This document shows positions 9,282 through 17,372 of a stretch of 64,000 nucleotides of DNA, piece by piece (within the stretch, counting starts at the first letter, position 1; the number at the start of each line of letters is the position of its first letter). Position numbers and translations under genes: made by a program. This DNA comes from Propionibacteriaceae bacterium (GTDB lineage: Bacteria; Actinomycetota; Actinomycetes; Propionibacteriales; Propionibacteriaceae), in the NCBI GenBank assembly GCA_025965155.1, contig JAOPXN010000096.1, positions 1 through 64,000 on the forward strand. The letters are read 5' to 3'. The notes under the pieces were generated by a model that had not been told where the DNA came from, ran no database searches, and saw only the letters and a program-made list of their open reading frames with translations.

Positions 9282-11774
9282 TCACAGCCCCGGCACCGTG
9301 GCGGTGATCAGACTGCCGTCCTCGCGCCGACCGCCGCGTTGCGCGGCCAGCGAGATGTCGGCTTCGATCCGCGGACCCTGGTCCGCCAGCGGCACTGAGA
9401 CCGGGCCGGCGGCGCCCACCTTCAGGTCGCGGCCACGGACCGACACCACGACCGGCTCGTTGCCCTCCTCGGCGGTGAACTCGATCGCGTCGCCGGTCAG
9501 GTGCACCCGGACCCGGGTGCCCTGCAGCAGGACCCGGAAGGTCAGCGACTCCCAGGACTCGGGTAGCCGGGGGTCGAAGGTGATCTGCCCGTTGTAGTCG
9601 CGCATCCCGCCGAACCCGTACGCCAGCGCGTTCCACACGCCGCCGGTGGAGGCGACGTGCACACCGTCGGAGGTGTTGCCGTGCAGGTCGACGAGGTCGA
9701 CGAACAGTGAGCTGGTGAAGTACCGCAGCGCCAGCTCGTGGTAACCCACCTCCGCGGCGATGATCGACTGCACCACCCCGGACAGGGTGGAGTCACCGGT
9801 GGTGATCGCGTCGTAGTACTCGAAGTCGGCCCGCTTCTCCGCCTCGGTGAAGTGATCACCCTGCAGGAACAGCGCCAACACGACGTCTGCCTGCTTCAGC
9901 ACCTGGAAGCGGTAGATCACCAACGGGTGGTAGTAGAGCATCAGCGGCCGCTTGGACTGCGGGGTGCGCTCCAGGTCCCAGACCTCACGCTCCAGGAAGA
10001 GCGAGTCCTGCGGGTGGATGCCGGTCTGCGGGTCGAACGGGATCGCCATCGCGTCGGCGACCTCGGCCCATTCGTCGACCTCCTCGCTGGTCACACCCAG
10101 CCGGCCCACCATCCGTTCGAAGGCCTCCGGTGCGGACAGCTCCATCTGCTGGACGACCTCGGCCGCCTTGCTCAGGTTGAACCGGGCCATCACGTTGGTG
10201 AACAGGTTGTCGTTCACCACGGTGGTGTACTCGTCCGGGCCGGTCACGCCGTGGATGTGGAAGACGCGGCTGCCGTCCTCGCGCCAGAAGCCGAGGTCGG
10301 CCCACATCCGTGCGGTCTCGACCAGGATGTCCACGCCTTCGCGCCACATGAACTCGTCGTCACCGGTGGCGGCGACGTACTTGCACAGGGCGTAGGAGAT
10401 GTCGGCGTCGATGTGGTACTGGGCCGTACCGGCCGCGTAGTAGGCCGACGCCTCCTCACCGTTGATGGTGCGCCACGGGAACAGTGCACCCCGCTGAGTC
10501 AGGTCCCGGGCCCGGCGACGCCCGGCGTCGAGCATGTTGTAGCGGAACCGCAGTGCGCTGCGCGCCATCCCCGGCGAGGTGTAGGTCAGGAACGGCAGGA
10601 CGTAGATCTCGGTGTCCCAGAAGTAATGGCCACCGTAGCCCGACCCGGTGACACCCTTGGCCGGAACGCCGGCCTGCTCGGCCCGGGCGGTCGCCTGGGC
10701 GAGCTGGAACAGGTTCCAGCGGATCGCCTGCTGCAGCTCGGGCTGCCCGGCCACCTCGACGTCGGACCGGCGCCAGAAGGCGTCCAGCCACTCCCGCTGC
10801 TCCACGAACTGCTGCGGCACGCCCTGCTCCCGTACCCGGTCCAGGGTCCGCCGGCTCCGGTCCACCAGCTCGCGCACCGGAACCCCGCGGGAGGTGTGGT
10901 ACGCGACGGTCTTGGTGACCTTGAGCGGGACGCCGGGCCGGGCCTGCACCCGGTAGACCATCTTGCCGGTGTCCTCGTCGGCGTACATCCGCTGGCTGTA
11001 GTCGTTCTCGGTGTCGATCTGGTGGTCGACGCCGACGGCCAGGGTCATCTTGGAGTTGGCAGCCCGGTAGCCGAGCAGGATCCGGTCGTCGCCGGACCAG
11101 TGGGTCTGCGGCTCCAGCACCCGCTCCGCGAAGGCCTCCGCCTTGCGCGGGTCAGCGCCCTCCCCCATTGCTGCGGCGCGGACGTGGTACTCGTCCTTGC
11201 CGTCCTGCCGGTTCAAGACCTGCGACGAGATGACCACCGGTGCACCCTCGTCGAGCATCGTCACCTCGATCGACATGATCGCCAGATGCCTTTGGGTGAA
11301 CGAAACCATCCGCTCCGAGGTGACCTTGACCCGCTTGCCGGCCGGGGTCCGCCAGATGATCTCGCGGCGCAGCACACCATCGCGGAAGTCCAGCGACCGG
11401 TCGTAGGACTCCAGGTCGGCGACCGACAACAAGAGCGGCTCGTCGTCGACGTAGAGCTTCATCACCTTGTTGTCGGGCACGTTGACGATGGTCTGTCCCA
11501 CCCGGGCGAACCCGAACGCCTCCTCGGCGTGCCGGATCGGCCACACCTCGTGGAAGCCGTTGATGAAGGTGCCGTGAGTGTGGGCCTCCCGACCCTCCTC
11601 CACGTTCCCGCGCATCCCGAGGTAGCCGTTGCCGACCGCGAACAGCGTCTCGGTGACACCAAGATCATCTTTGCTGTAGATCCGCTCGGACAGCTTCCAC
11701 TCATCCGCAGGGAACCGGGTCCGGTTCAGCGGATCAATCTCGGTCAGCGGAGCGTCACCGTTGGAGCCCTTCAT
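9282..11774 (-). CDS. GH65 disaccharide phosphorylase (maltose/trehalose/kojibiose type)
   Basis: Predicted cytoplasmic inverting phosphorylase that splits an alpha-glucosyl disaccharide with phosphate to give beta-glucose 1-phosphate and glucose. The GH65 N-terminal domain (ETLFAVGNGYLGMRGN, about residues 40-55), central (alpha/alpha)6 barrel and C-terminal domain are present. The catalytic acid Glu sits in HGVTGPDEYTTVVNDN. The 830 aa length is typical. Its start overlaps the stop of the HAD gene by 4 bases (ATGA), and that neighbour would convert beta-glucose 1-phosphate to glucose 6-phosphate, which supports phosphorylase over hydrolase activity. Substrate choice (maltose, trehalose, kojibiose, nigerose) is not decidable here. 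Confidence 0.92.
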   Translation of the reverse strand: MKGSNGDAPLTEIDPLNRTRFPADEWKLSERIYSKDDLGVTETLFAVGNGYLGMRGNVEEGREAHTHGTFINGFHEVWPIRHAEEAFGFARVGQTIVNVPDNKVMKLYVDDEPLLLSVADLESYDRSLDFRDGVLRREIIWRTPAGKRVKVTSERMVSFTQRHLAIMSIEVTMLDEGAPVVISSQVLNRQDGKDEYHVRAAAMGEGADPRKAEAFAERVLEPQTHWSGDDRILLGYRAANSKMTLAVGVDHQIDTENDYSQRMYADEDTGKMVYRVQARPGVPLKVTKTVAYHTSRGVPVRELVDRSRRTLDRVREQGVPQQFVEQREWLDAFWRRSDVEVAGQPELQQAIRWNLFQLAQATARAEQAGVPAKGVTGSGYGGHYFWDTEIYVLPFLTYTSPGMARSALRFRYNMLDAGRRRARDLTQRGALFPWRTINGEEASAYYAAGTAQYHIDADISYALCKYVAATGDDEFMWREGVDILVETARMWADLGFWREDGSRVFHIHGVTGPDEYTTVVNDNLFTNVMARFNLSKAAEVVQQMELSAPEAFERMVGRLGVTSEEVDEWAEVADAMAIPFDPQTGIHPQDSLFLEREVWDLERTPQSKRPLMLYYHPLVIYRFQVLKQADVVLALFLQGDHFTEAEKRADFEYYDAITTGDSTLSGVVQSIIAAEVGYHELALRYFTSSLFVDLVDLHGNTSDGVHVASTGGVWNALAYGFGGMRDYNGQITFDPRLPESWESLTFRVLLQGTRVRVHLTGDAIEFTAEEGNEPVVVSVRGRDLKVGAAGPVSVPLADQGPRIEADISLAAQRGGRREDGSLITATVPGL

Positions 11775-12487
11775 CGCTGCACCAGCTCGGCCAGGTCGGT
11801 GACAACCACGTCGGCGCCGGCCAGCTTCAGCTGGTCCGCACCGACGCCTCGGTCGACGCCGACCACCAAGCCGAACCCGCCGGAACGGCCGGCTTCCACG
11901 CCGGAGATGGCGTCCTCCACCACCACAGCGCGCTCAACCGGGGTGTTCAGCTGCTCGGCCGCGAAGACGAACGTCTCGGGAGACGGCTTGCCTGCCAGCC
12001 CTTTGCCGCTGGCGACCGAGCCGTCCACGACTACCTCGAACCTGTCAGCCAGGCCGGCGGCCTGGAGCACGGCCGGCGCATTCCGGGATGAGGACACCAC
12101 AGCGATCTTGGTTCCGCGGGCCGCCAGCGCGTCCAGCAGGGCCACCGAGCCCGGGTACGGCTGCACGCCTTCAGACTCCAGCACCGAGGAGAACACGTCG
12201 TTCTTCCGGTTACCCAGACCGCACACGGTCTCAACGCTGGGGCCGTCGTCGGGGTTGCCGTCGGGTAGCACGATGTCCCGAGAGGCAAGGAAGGAGCGAA
12301 CTCCGTCGTAGCGCGGTTTGCCGTCGATGTAGGCGTAGTAGTCCTGCTCGATGTACGGCTCACTGACCCCACGGGAGGCCAGGAACTCTGAGAACATCTG
12401 TTCCCAGGCACGCATATGCACGTCCGCAGTCGGCGTCAGCACGCCGTCGAGGTCGAACAGCGCGGTGTCGAAGTCGTCCCAGTTCAC
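11771..12487 (-). CDS. Beta-phosphoglucomutase-like HAD hydrolase
   Basis: 238 aa HAD enzyme, probably interconverting beta-glucose 1-phosphate and glucose 6-phosphate for the coupled GH65 phosphorylase. HAD motif I is FDLDGVLTPT (about residues 8-17), motif II is in VVSSSRNAP, the Lys motif is in GKPSPETFVFA, and motif IV is VVEDAISGVEAG. The second Asp usual in mutase motif I (DxD) is present as DLD. The GTG at 12487 was chosen because TACGCT ends 7 nt upstream and no ribosome binding site exists, so the mRNA is probably leaderless. The alternative ATG at 12520 lies upstream of that -10 box. Confidence 0.88.
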   Translation of the reverse strand: MNWDDFDTALFDLDGVLTPTADVHMRAWEQMFSEFLASRGVSEPYIEQDYYAYIDGKPRYDGVRSFLASRDIVLPDGNPDDGPSVETVCGLGNRKNDVFSSVLESEGVQPYPGSVALLDALAARGTKIAVVSSSRNAPAVLQAAGLADRFEVVVDGSVASGKGLAGKPSPETFVFAAEQLNTPVERAVVVEDAISGVEAGRSGGFGLVVGVDRGVGADQLKLAGADVVVTDLAELVQR

Positions 12488-12494
12488 ACGGAGA

Positions 12495-12500
12495 AGCGTA
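12495..12500 (-). promoter_or_regulatory. -10 box of a leaderless promoter for the HAD-GH65 operon
   Basis: TACGCT (minus strand) ends 7 nt before the GTG start codon, so the transcript likely begins at or next to the GTG. Confidence 0.5.
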
Positions 12501-12623
12501 GGCCCACCGCACCCGGGCATCACAATTCGAGGCGAGGTGTTCCCGGTCACGCCCGCCCTCGAGACCTTGACTGCCCAAAACCTTATCGGGGCGCGCACCG
12601 CCAGGTCGCAGCGGGCCGGTGCG

Positions 12624-13601
12624 TCAGCTACCGATCATGGCCAGCGTCGGGGCGTACGGGCGCAGCTCGCCAACCCGTTCACCGTGACCCAGCACCGGCA
12701 TCGCGGCCTGCTCGGTCAGCGTCGGATGCTCGAACCCCAGCCGCTGCAGCACCCCGGCCATGGCGACCTGGCGGGCCCGAGCCGACCCGTCACTGATCTT
12801 CAGCGCAATCCCACGGCCGTCCGGCAACCCTGCTGCGTACACCGCCTCGGCGCCGGCCTTGACCATCAGCCCCGGGATGGCCCGGTGCAGTGCCCGCTCG
12901 TCCCGGCGGGTTCCTGAGGTCCACTCCGGATGCGTACGGATCGCGTCGGCCACCCGCCGCTCGTTGCCGTCCGCGGCGGACGCGATCCGGCCGAAGGCGC
13001 GCGCCAGACCGATCAGGCTGATGGAGAACAGCGGCGCCCCGCAGCCGTCGACCGCGACGTCGGCGGCAATCTCCCCGGCCAACTCGTCGATGCCGTCCTG
13101 CAGGGCCATCTGCAGCGGGTGCCGCGGGTCGCGGTAGGTGGAGACGTCCCACCCGTTCAGCACCGTGGTGCGCAGCATGCCGGCATGCTTGCCGGAACAG
13201 TTCATGGCCAGCGGTGTCCTGCCTCCTCCGGCGCGGAGCACTGCCTCCTTCGCGACCTCGTCGACCGGCCAGTCCGGTGGAGTCTGCAGGGCGGACTGGT
13301 CCAGGCCCGATCGCGCCAGGATCTGCCGTACGCCGTCCAGGTGGAACGGCTCCCCGGAATGGGAGGCGCTGACCAGCGCCAGCAGCTCGCCGCTCAGGTC
13401 CAGTCCGCGACGCAGCATCCCCACGGCCTGCAACGGCTTGCTGGAGCTTCGCGGGTACATCACCGCGGAGGCAGCCCCGACGAACGACGCCACGCTGCCG
13501 TCGGGATTCGTAACGACTGCGCGACCGGAGTGGACGCTCTCGACGAAGCCGTTCCGGATGACCTCGACCAGGATCGGGTCTTCTTCGAAAGGATGTGCCA
13601 C
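12624..13601 (-). CDS. Asparaginase (PF06089 / COG4448 type)
   Basis: 325 aa enzyme of the actinobacterial and rhizobial asparaginase II family, hydrolysing L-asparagine to aspartate and ammonia. Conserved blocks seen: RNGFVESVHSG near the N-terminus, YPRSSSKPLQAVGML, SASHSGEPFH, LAMNCSGKHAGML and DGCGAPLFSISL. There is no signal peptide. The GTG at 13601 is preceded by a TACCCT box ending 6 nt upstream, so a leaderless transcript is likely. It stands alone between the HAD operon and the ygfZ operon. Confidence 0.88.
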   Translation of the reverse strand: MAHPFEEDPILVEVIRNGFVESVHSGRAVVTNPDGSVASFVGAASAVMYPRSSSKPLQAVGMLRRGLDLSGELLALVSASHSGEPFHLDGVRQILARSGLDQSALQTPPDWPVDEVAKEAVLRAGGGRTPLAMNCSGKHAGMLRTTVLNGWDVSTYRDPRHPLQMALQDGIDELAGEIAADVAVDGCGAPLFSISLIGLARAFGRIASAADGNERRVADAIRTHPEWTSGTRRDERALHRAIPGLMVKAGAEAVYAAGLPDGRGIALKISDGSARARQVAMAGVLQRLGFEHPTLTEQAAMPVLGHGERVGELRPYAPTLAMIGS

Positions 13602-13607
13602 CCGTGC

Positions 13608-13613
13608 AGGGTA
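13608..13613 (-). promoter_or_regulatory. -10 box of a leaderless promoter for the asparaginase gene
   Basis: TACCCT (minus strand) with a 6-nt gap to the GTG start codon. Confidence 0.45.
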
Positions 13614-13628
13614 CCGGCCGGACCGGCC

Positions 13629-14585
13629 CTACAGCCGGGCGCGCACGTGCAGCCCGACATCGGGGTCGACCACGACCTCCTGCGCCGCGGCGATCCCGCT
13701 CACGACCAGCGGCTCGGTCTCGGGAACGTTCCGTTTGATCATTCCGAGCGCGATCGGGCCGAGCTCGTGGTGCCGGGCCGCGGAGCCGGCGAACCCGACC
13801 GTCCGACCGCCAGCCTCCAGCTCCGAACCCGGCTCCGGCAGGGCGTTGGCGGTCCCGTCCAGGTGCAGCCGAACCAGCCGCCGGGGCGGTCGGCCCAGCG
13901 TGTGCACCCGCGCCACCGTCTCCTGGCCGCGGTAGCAGCCCTTGTCCAGGTGGACGGCTACGCCGAGCAGCCCGATCTCGTTGGGGATGGTGCGATGGTC
14001 GGTGTCCAGCCCGATCCGCGGCACGCCGGCGGCGATCCGCCGAGCCTCGTACGCCCAGGTTCCGGCCAGCACCTCCTCCGCCGCCAGTACCGCCGGGAGC
14101 GAGGCACGGGGCACGAACAGCTCGTAGCCGCCGAGGGAGTCCAGCCCGGGGCGGGCCAGCAGGGCGGGGTCGAACGTGCCGCCGGCCTTCCAGAGCACGG
14201 CGAACTCGTCGGTCCGGTCAGCCACCTCGACCCGCATCATGAAGCGCATCCGGTCCAGCCAGGCCACCGCGGCGGCGGCCGTCCCCGGCTCGGTGTGGGC
14301 CCAGAAGGTCTCGCCGTCGTCCACGCCGTAGAGAGCATGCTCGATATGGCCCTGAGGGGAGAGGATCAGCGCGGTGACTCCCTGGCCGGGGGCCAGCTGC
14401 TGCAGATGCTGGGTGGTGAGCGAGTGCAGCCAGCTGAGCCGGTCCGGGCCGGTGATGGTGAGGACTCCGCGATGGGACAGCTCCACCGCGCCCCGCCCCT
14501 GCTCCAGCTGGCGTTGTTCACGCATCGGGTCCCCGTAGTGCCACGGCACTCCGGCGTCCGGTCCGTCCTGTCCGATGACGGCCAT
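13629..14585 (-). CDS. ygfZ: YgfZ/GcvT-like folate-binding protein
   Basis: 318 aa folate-binding protein of the YgfZ/IBA57 family, which supports repair or assembly of some iron-sulfur enzymes using tetrahydrofolate. The family signature KGCYRGQETVAR is present, and the N-terminal GcvT-like half has ELSHRGVLTITGPDRLSWLH. ATG 14585 was chosen because GAGGAAC lies just upstream; it starts 8 bases after the stop of the FABP-like gene, whose TGA is embedded in that ribosome binding site, so the two are coupled. It is the last gene of the GNAT - small membrane protein - FABP - ygfZ unit. Confidence 0.88.
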   Translation of the reverse strand: MAVIGQDGPDAGVPWHYGDPMREQRQLEQGRGAVELSHRGVLTITGPDRLSWLHSLTTQHLQQLAPGQGVTALILSPQGHIEHALYGVDDGETFWAHTEPGTAAAAVAWLDRMRFMMRVEVADRTDEFAVLWKAGGTFDPALLARPGLDSLGGYELFVPRASLPAVLAAEEVLAGTWAYEARRIAAGVPRIGLDTDHRTIPNEIGLLGVAVHLDKGCYRGQETVARVHTLGRPPRRLVRLHLDGTANALPEPGSELEAGGRTVGFAGSAARHHELGPIALGMIKRNVPETEPLVVSGIAAAQEVVVDPDVGLHVRARL

Positions 14586-14592
14586 CAGTTCC

Positions 14593-15102
14593 TCACCCCG
14601 TCTGGTCACTCACTCGCTTGAGCCGGGCCCAGAGGTACGACTGCAGCGGCTGACCGTGGGCCGCCTTGTCGAAGGTCCACAGCAGATCGCCTTCGACGTT
14701 GCCGTAGAGCCGCTGACCGGCGGTGTAGTCCTCGGCACTGGAGGTCCGGACGACCGCGTCGGTGCTGAGCTCGATCTTGGCGCCGGTGATGGCGCCGTAC
14801 CAGACCTCGGCGTACCCGCTGGGGTGACACATCACTACCTCGATGGTGCCGTCGTGCTTGGGTCGCCAGAAGCCGGTCTCCATCGAGAGAGGCCGGATCG
14901 CCTTGCCGTCGGGACCGATCTCGAACGTCTGGGACAGATAGTGCAGATAGTTCTCGCCGTTGTGCGCGAAGTCGATCTGCTGGCCGAACTCGAAGTCGGG
15001 GGTACCGGGGTAGGTGCCCTTACCCATGCCTTCCCAGCGGCCGACCATCCACGCAACCCCGACGAGGTCGGAGTGAAGCCCTTCGGGAATCTGGAACGGC
15101 AT
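14593..15102 (-). CDS. FABP-like/nitrobindin-family beta-barrel protein
   Basis: 169 aa, ten-stranded barrel family (nitrobindin, THAP4, Rv0813c). The lipocalin-like motif GRWEGMGKGTYP is at about residues 21-32. In heme-binding nitrobindins a C-terminal His ligates the iron; at the recalled equivalent place this protein has Tyr in GQPLQSYLWARLKR, which resembles the Rv0813c branch and argues for a small ligand such as a fatty acid instead of heme. The gene lies next to ygfZ and near the sseC-cysA2 operon, an order like Rv0811-Rv0815. The ligand is unknown. Confidence 0.85.
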   Translation of the reverse strand: MPFQIPEGLHSDLVGVAWMVGRWEGMGKGTYPGTPDFEFGQQIDFAHNGENYLHYLSQTFEIGPDGKAIRPLSMETGFWRPKHDGTIEVVMCHPSGYAEVWYGAITGAKIELSTDAVVRTSSAEDYTAGQRLYGNVEGDLLWTFDKAAHGQPLQSYLWARLKRVSDQTG

Positions 15103-15106
15103 CGTT

Positions 15107-15226
15107 TCAGCGCCCTTCCAGCCGGGGGCTGTGGCGCATCAACCGCACCAGCGCGACCAGGGCGGCGACGCCGATCGCCGCGACACCGACGACTAGACAG
15201 AGGGAGACGACGAGGGCAACTGACAC
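15107..15226 (-). CDS. Small single-pass membrane protein (39 aa)
   Basis: A GTG-started 39-codon frame encodes a Val/Ala/Leu-rich transmembrane segment (SVALVVSLCLVVGVAAIGV, then AALVALV) and a short basic tail (RLMRHSPRLEGR), predicted to face the cytoplasm. It fills the gap between the GNAT gene (10 bases upstream) and the FABP-like gene (4 bases downstream), same strand, without overlap, which is the best support that it is real. There is no clear ribosome binding site. Function unknown; it could also be a chance open frame. Confidence 0.5.
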   Translation of the reverse strand: MSVALVVSLCLVVGVAAIGVAALVALVRLMRHSPRLEGR

Positions 15227-15236
15227 GCCGTTGAGT

Positions 15237-15740
15237 CTAGACGCCCGCCCCCAGCCGGTGCTCCATCACCGTGCACACGGTCACGTAGGTGTCGCCACCA
15301 GCCACCGGCCAGCCGTCCAGCTCGGTGCCGCAGTCCCGGTAACCCAGCCGGCGGTACAGCCGGCGCGCCCGGGGGTTGTCATGCTCGACGCCCAGCCTGG
15401 CACGGCCCACACCCCGACTCCGGACCCGATCCTCCAGGGCCCGGATCAGCATGCTGCCGACGCCGAGGGACTGGAAGGTCTCATGCACCGACAGCATCCA
15501 CAGCTCGCCGTAGCCGGCCGACTTTGAGAAGTCCACCGCCCCATGGGCGACCAGCCGGCCGTTGGGCAGGGTGATCACGATGGAGGCAACCTCGCCCGAC
15601 CAGCAACGCTGCAGCACCTCCGCGATCGCGTTCAGGTGCTCGGGGCCACCGGACCAGTCCAGGTCGGTCAGATCCTCCGGCTCGAGGTCACGGACGGTCA
15701 GCGCGATCTCCATGGTCGGGTCCGCCTGGTTTGTGCTCAT
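15237..15740 (-). CDS. GNAT-family N-acetyltransferase
   Basis: 167 aa cytoplasmic acetyltransferase. The acetyl-CoA binding motif A is visible as LSVHETFQSLGVGSMLI (Q/RxxGxG/A type, about residues 85-101), followed by motif B near VEHDNPRARRLYRRLGY, the usual C-terminal GNAT signature. The substrate is unknown. It is first in the leftward unit ending with ygfZ. The start ATG is chosen from the frame; GGTGAAGATC upstream is a weak ribosome binding site. Confidence 0.85.
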   Translation of the reverse strand: MSTNQADPTMEIALTVRDLEPEDLTDLDWSGGPEHLNAIAEVLQRCWSGEVASIVITLPNGRLVAHGAVDFSKSAGYGELWMLSVHETFQSLGVGSMLIRALEDRVRSRGVGRARLGVEHDNPRARRLYRRLGYRDCGTELDGWPVAGGDTYVTVCTVMEHRLGAGV

Positions 15741-15817
15741 CCGCCGATCTTCACCGGCGCAGGCGCGGTGCGCAAACCCGGATCAGCCGGCGGCCGACGG
15801 CACACCGCCACCGGCCC

Positions 15818-15865
15818 CATCCGCCGACTGGTCCCGTCTTCCGCGCCCTGGGCGGCGTGTCGCGG
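15818..15865 (+). repeat. Interspersed element, copy A (CCGCCGACTGGTCCCG core)
   Basis: This stretch of about 46 bases begins CATCCGCCGACTGGTCCCG and ends GGCGTGTCGCGG. A similar stretch lies at the right edge of the window (63953-64000), identical over the 16-base core and about two thirds identical after it. Confidence 0.6.
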
Positions 15866-16040
15866 CACAGGCGACGCGTCGGCGAGAGACCGGGAGGGGG
15901 GTGGAGCGGGTGAGGTCCAGTAATGCGACCCTCATGGTGGCCGGCAGGCCCGTTGGACGGCGTGTCGCTGTTGAGGCGGCGACGACGGGCCGGTTTCTGG
16001 AATCGGGCCCAACAGACTCGTCAGCGGACCGGGTCCCGAC

Positions 16041-16190
16041 CGCTCCGCCACCGACACCCCGGACGGCCGCCAGCTGGGCCACAACTCACCCGTCCGCGAC
16101 TGACGCCGGGCGGCTGCTAGCTGGGTTCACCTCGCCCGCTCCGCTACCGACGCCGGAGGCTGCCAGCTGGGGCCAGCTCGCCCGCTCCGC
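16041..16190. repeat. Imperfect 46-bp tandem repeat, about 3.2 units
   Basis: Units start at about 16041, 16091, 16137 and 16183. Each has the layout CGCTCCGC...CGACGCCGG...GCCAGCTGGG...CTCGCC; units 2 and 3 are exactly 46 bases and unit 1 about 50. Divergence between units suggests an old duplication. Confidence 0.7.
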
Positions 16191-16246
16191 CAGTAGTCGC
16201 CTCCGCCGCGACACACCGACGAGGGGGCGGCGGCGGCGACTACTGG
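16190..16246. repeat. 20-bp inverted repeat (stem-loop)
   Basis: Left arm CCAGTAGTCGCCTCCGCCGC and right arm GCGGCGGCGGCGACTACTGG pair at 19 of 20 positions around a 17-nt loop. It lies about 60 bases before the -10 box of the PanE-like gene. Confidence 0.8.
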
Positions 16247-16306
16247 GCAGGAGGGGTGGTCGGTCAGGGGTCGGCGGCGGCGGATACGCCGGCCGTGGGG
16301 CCTGAC

Positions 16307-16312
16307 TACAGT
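16307..16312 (+). promoter_or_regulatory. -10 box of a leaderless promoter for the PanE-like gene
   Basis: TACAGT ends 6 nt before ATG 16319 and there is no ribosome binding site, so the transcript probably starts at the ATG. Confidence 0.55.
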
Positions 16313-16318
16313 TTGGGC

Positions 16319-17362
16319 ATGACCCGTTACATCATCATCGGCGCCGGCGCGATCGGCGGAGCGCTGGGTGGCCGGCTGACCCACGCCGGCTCTCGGGCGG
16401 TGCTGGTGGCCCGCGGCGAGCATCTGGCCGCGATGCGGAAGTCGGGGCTCCGCCTGCGGACCCCGAACGAGGACCTGCAGATCCCGGTGACCGCGGTCGG
16501 TGGGCCGGATGAGCTCGAGCTGAGTCCCGACGACGTGCTGGTCGTGGCGACCAAGACCCACCAGGTCGGTGAGGCGCTGGCCGCCTGGGCCGACGCGCCC
16601 CTATCCGGTACGAAGGGGCTGCAGTCCGGCGATGAAGTGGCCGGTACGGCGGGCGAGCACCTGCCGGTCTTGATGGCGCTGAACGGTGTCGCCAGCGAAG
16701 GCATAGCGCTGCGCTACTTCGACCGCGTGTTCGGGGTCTGTGTCTGGATGCCGGCGGTCCACCTGGTGCCCGGCGAGGTGATCGTCCGTGGCGCCCCCAC
16801 CTCCGGCATGTTCCACCTCGGCCGGGTTCCGGCTGATCTGACCGGTGAGGCTGACCATCAGCTGCTCGAGCGGATCCGGCAGGACTGGACGGCCGCGAAC
16901 TTCGACGTCCGGCTTCCCGGCGATGTGATGCCGTGGAAGTACCGCAAGCTGATCAGCAACATCGGCAACGCGTTCCAGGCACTGGTCGGCTCCGGCGGTG
17001 ATGTCAAGCCGTTGGTCGATGCCGCCGTCTTGGAGGCCCGTACGGTGCTGGAGAAGGCTGGGGTGGCGTTCACCAGCGACGAGGAGGAGCAGGAAGCGCG
17101 GGCGGCCGGCTTCACCATGCGCCCGGTACCCGGCGAGCCGGCCGACATGGGCGGTTCGACCTGGCAGTCACTCGCCCGCGGCACCGGCAACGTGGAGACC
17201 GACTACCTCAACGGTGAGATTGCGCTGCTGGCCCGTCAGCACGGGATCACCGCGCCGATCAACGCCGCCATGGCATCCCTGTCGCGGGTGGCGGCGGCCA
17301 CCGGGCAGCGACCGGGGGCGATCTCCGCCGCCGAGCTGGCCCGTCGGCTCGGCCTGCACTGA
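16319..17362 (+). CDS. 2-dehydropantoate 2-reductase-like (ApbA/PanE family) protein
   Basis: 347 aa NADPH-dependent ketoreductase-like protein. The N-terminal Rossmann motif is GAGAIGGALGG (about residues 8-18), and the C-terminal helical domain contains PWKYRKLISNIGNAF, including the catalytic Lys region of PanE, and a late GSTWQSLARGTGNVETDYLNG segment typical of the family. Many paralogs of PanE are not pantothenate enzymes, so the substrate is uncertain; no pan genes are nearby. ATG 16319 is supported by the adjacent TACAGT box and by homology beginning at TRYIIIGAGAIGG. Confidence 0.82.
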   Translation: MTRYIIIGAGAIGGALGGRLTHAGSRAVLVARGEHLAAMRKSGLRLRTPNEDLQIPVTAVGGPDELELSPDDVLVVATKTHQVGEALAAWADAPLSGTKGLQSGDEVAGTAGEHLPVLMALNGVASEGIALRYFDRVFGVCVWMPAVHLVPGEVIVRGAPTSGMFHLGRVPADLTGEADHQLLERIRQDWTAANFDVRLPGDVMPWKYRKLISNIGNAFQALVGSGGDVKPLVDAAVLEARTVLEKAGVAFTSDEEEQEARAAGFTMRPVPGEPADMGGSTWQSLARGTGNVETDYLNGEIALLARQHGITAPINAAMASLSRVAAATGQRPGAISAAELARRLGLH

Positions 17363-17372
17363 GCCGTGCCGC

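Larger units (their letters stand above)
15741..16318. other. Repeat-rich intergenic region without a supportable gene
   Basis: 578 bases between divergent GNAT and PanE-like genes. Open frames here have composition unlike the neighbouring proteins and no recognisable domains or start signals. The region holds one copy of the CCGCCGACTGGTC element, a GGCCG-TTTCTGGA copy at about 15987-16004, an imperfect 46-bp tandem array and a 20-bp inverted repeat, each listed separately. It looks like a landing site for small repeats or a decayed gene. Confidence 0.6.

Noticed and set aside
9738-12311. 857-codon frame opposite GH65
   Set aside because: Antisense shadow of two well-supported genes, with low-complexity His/Val/Leu/Gly/Gln-rich content and no motifs.
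15562-16305. Long open frame across the repeat-rich intergenic region
   Set aside because: No domain, no start signal, composition driven by the tandem and inverted repeats; high-GC DNA gives such frames by chance.
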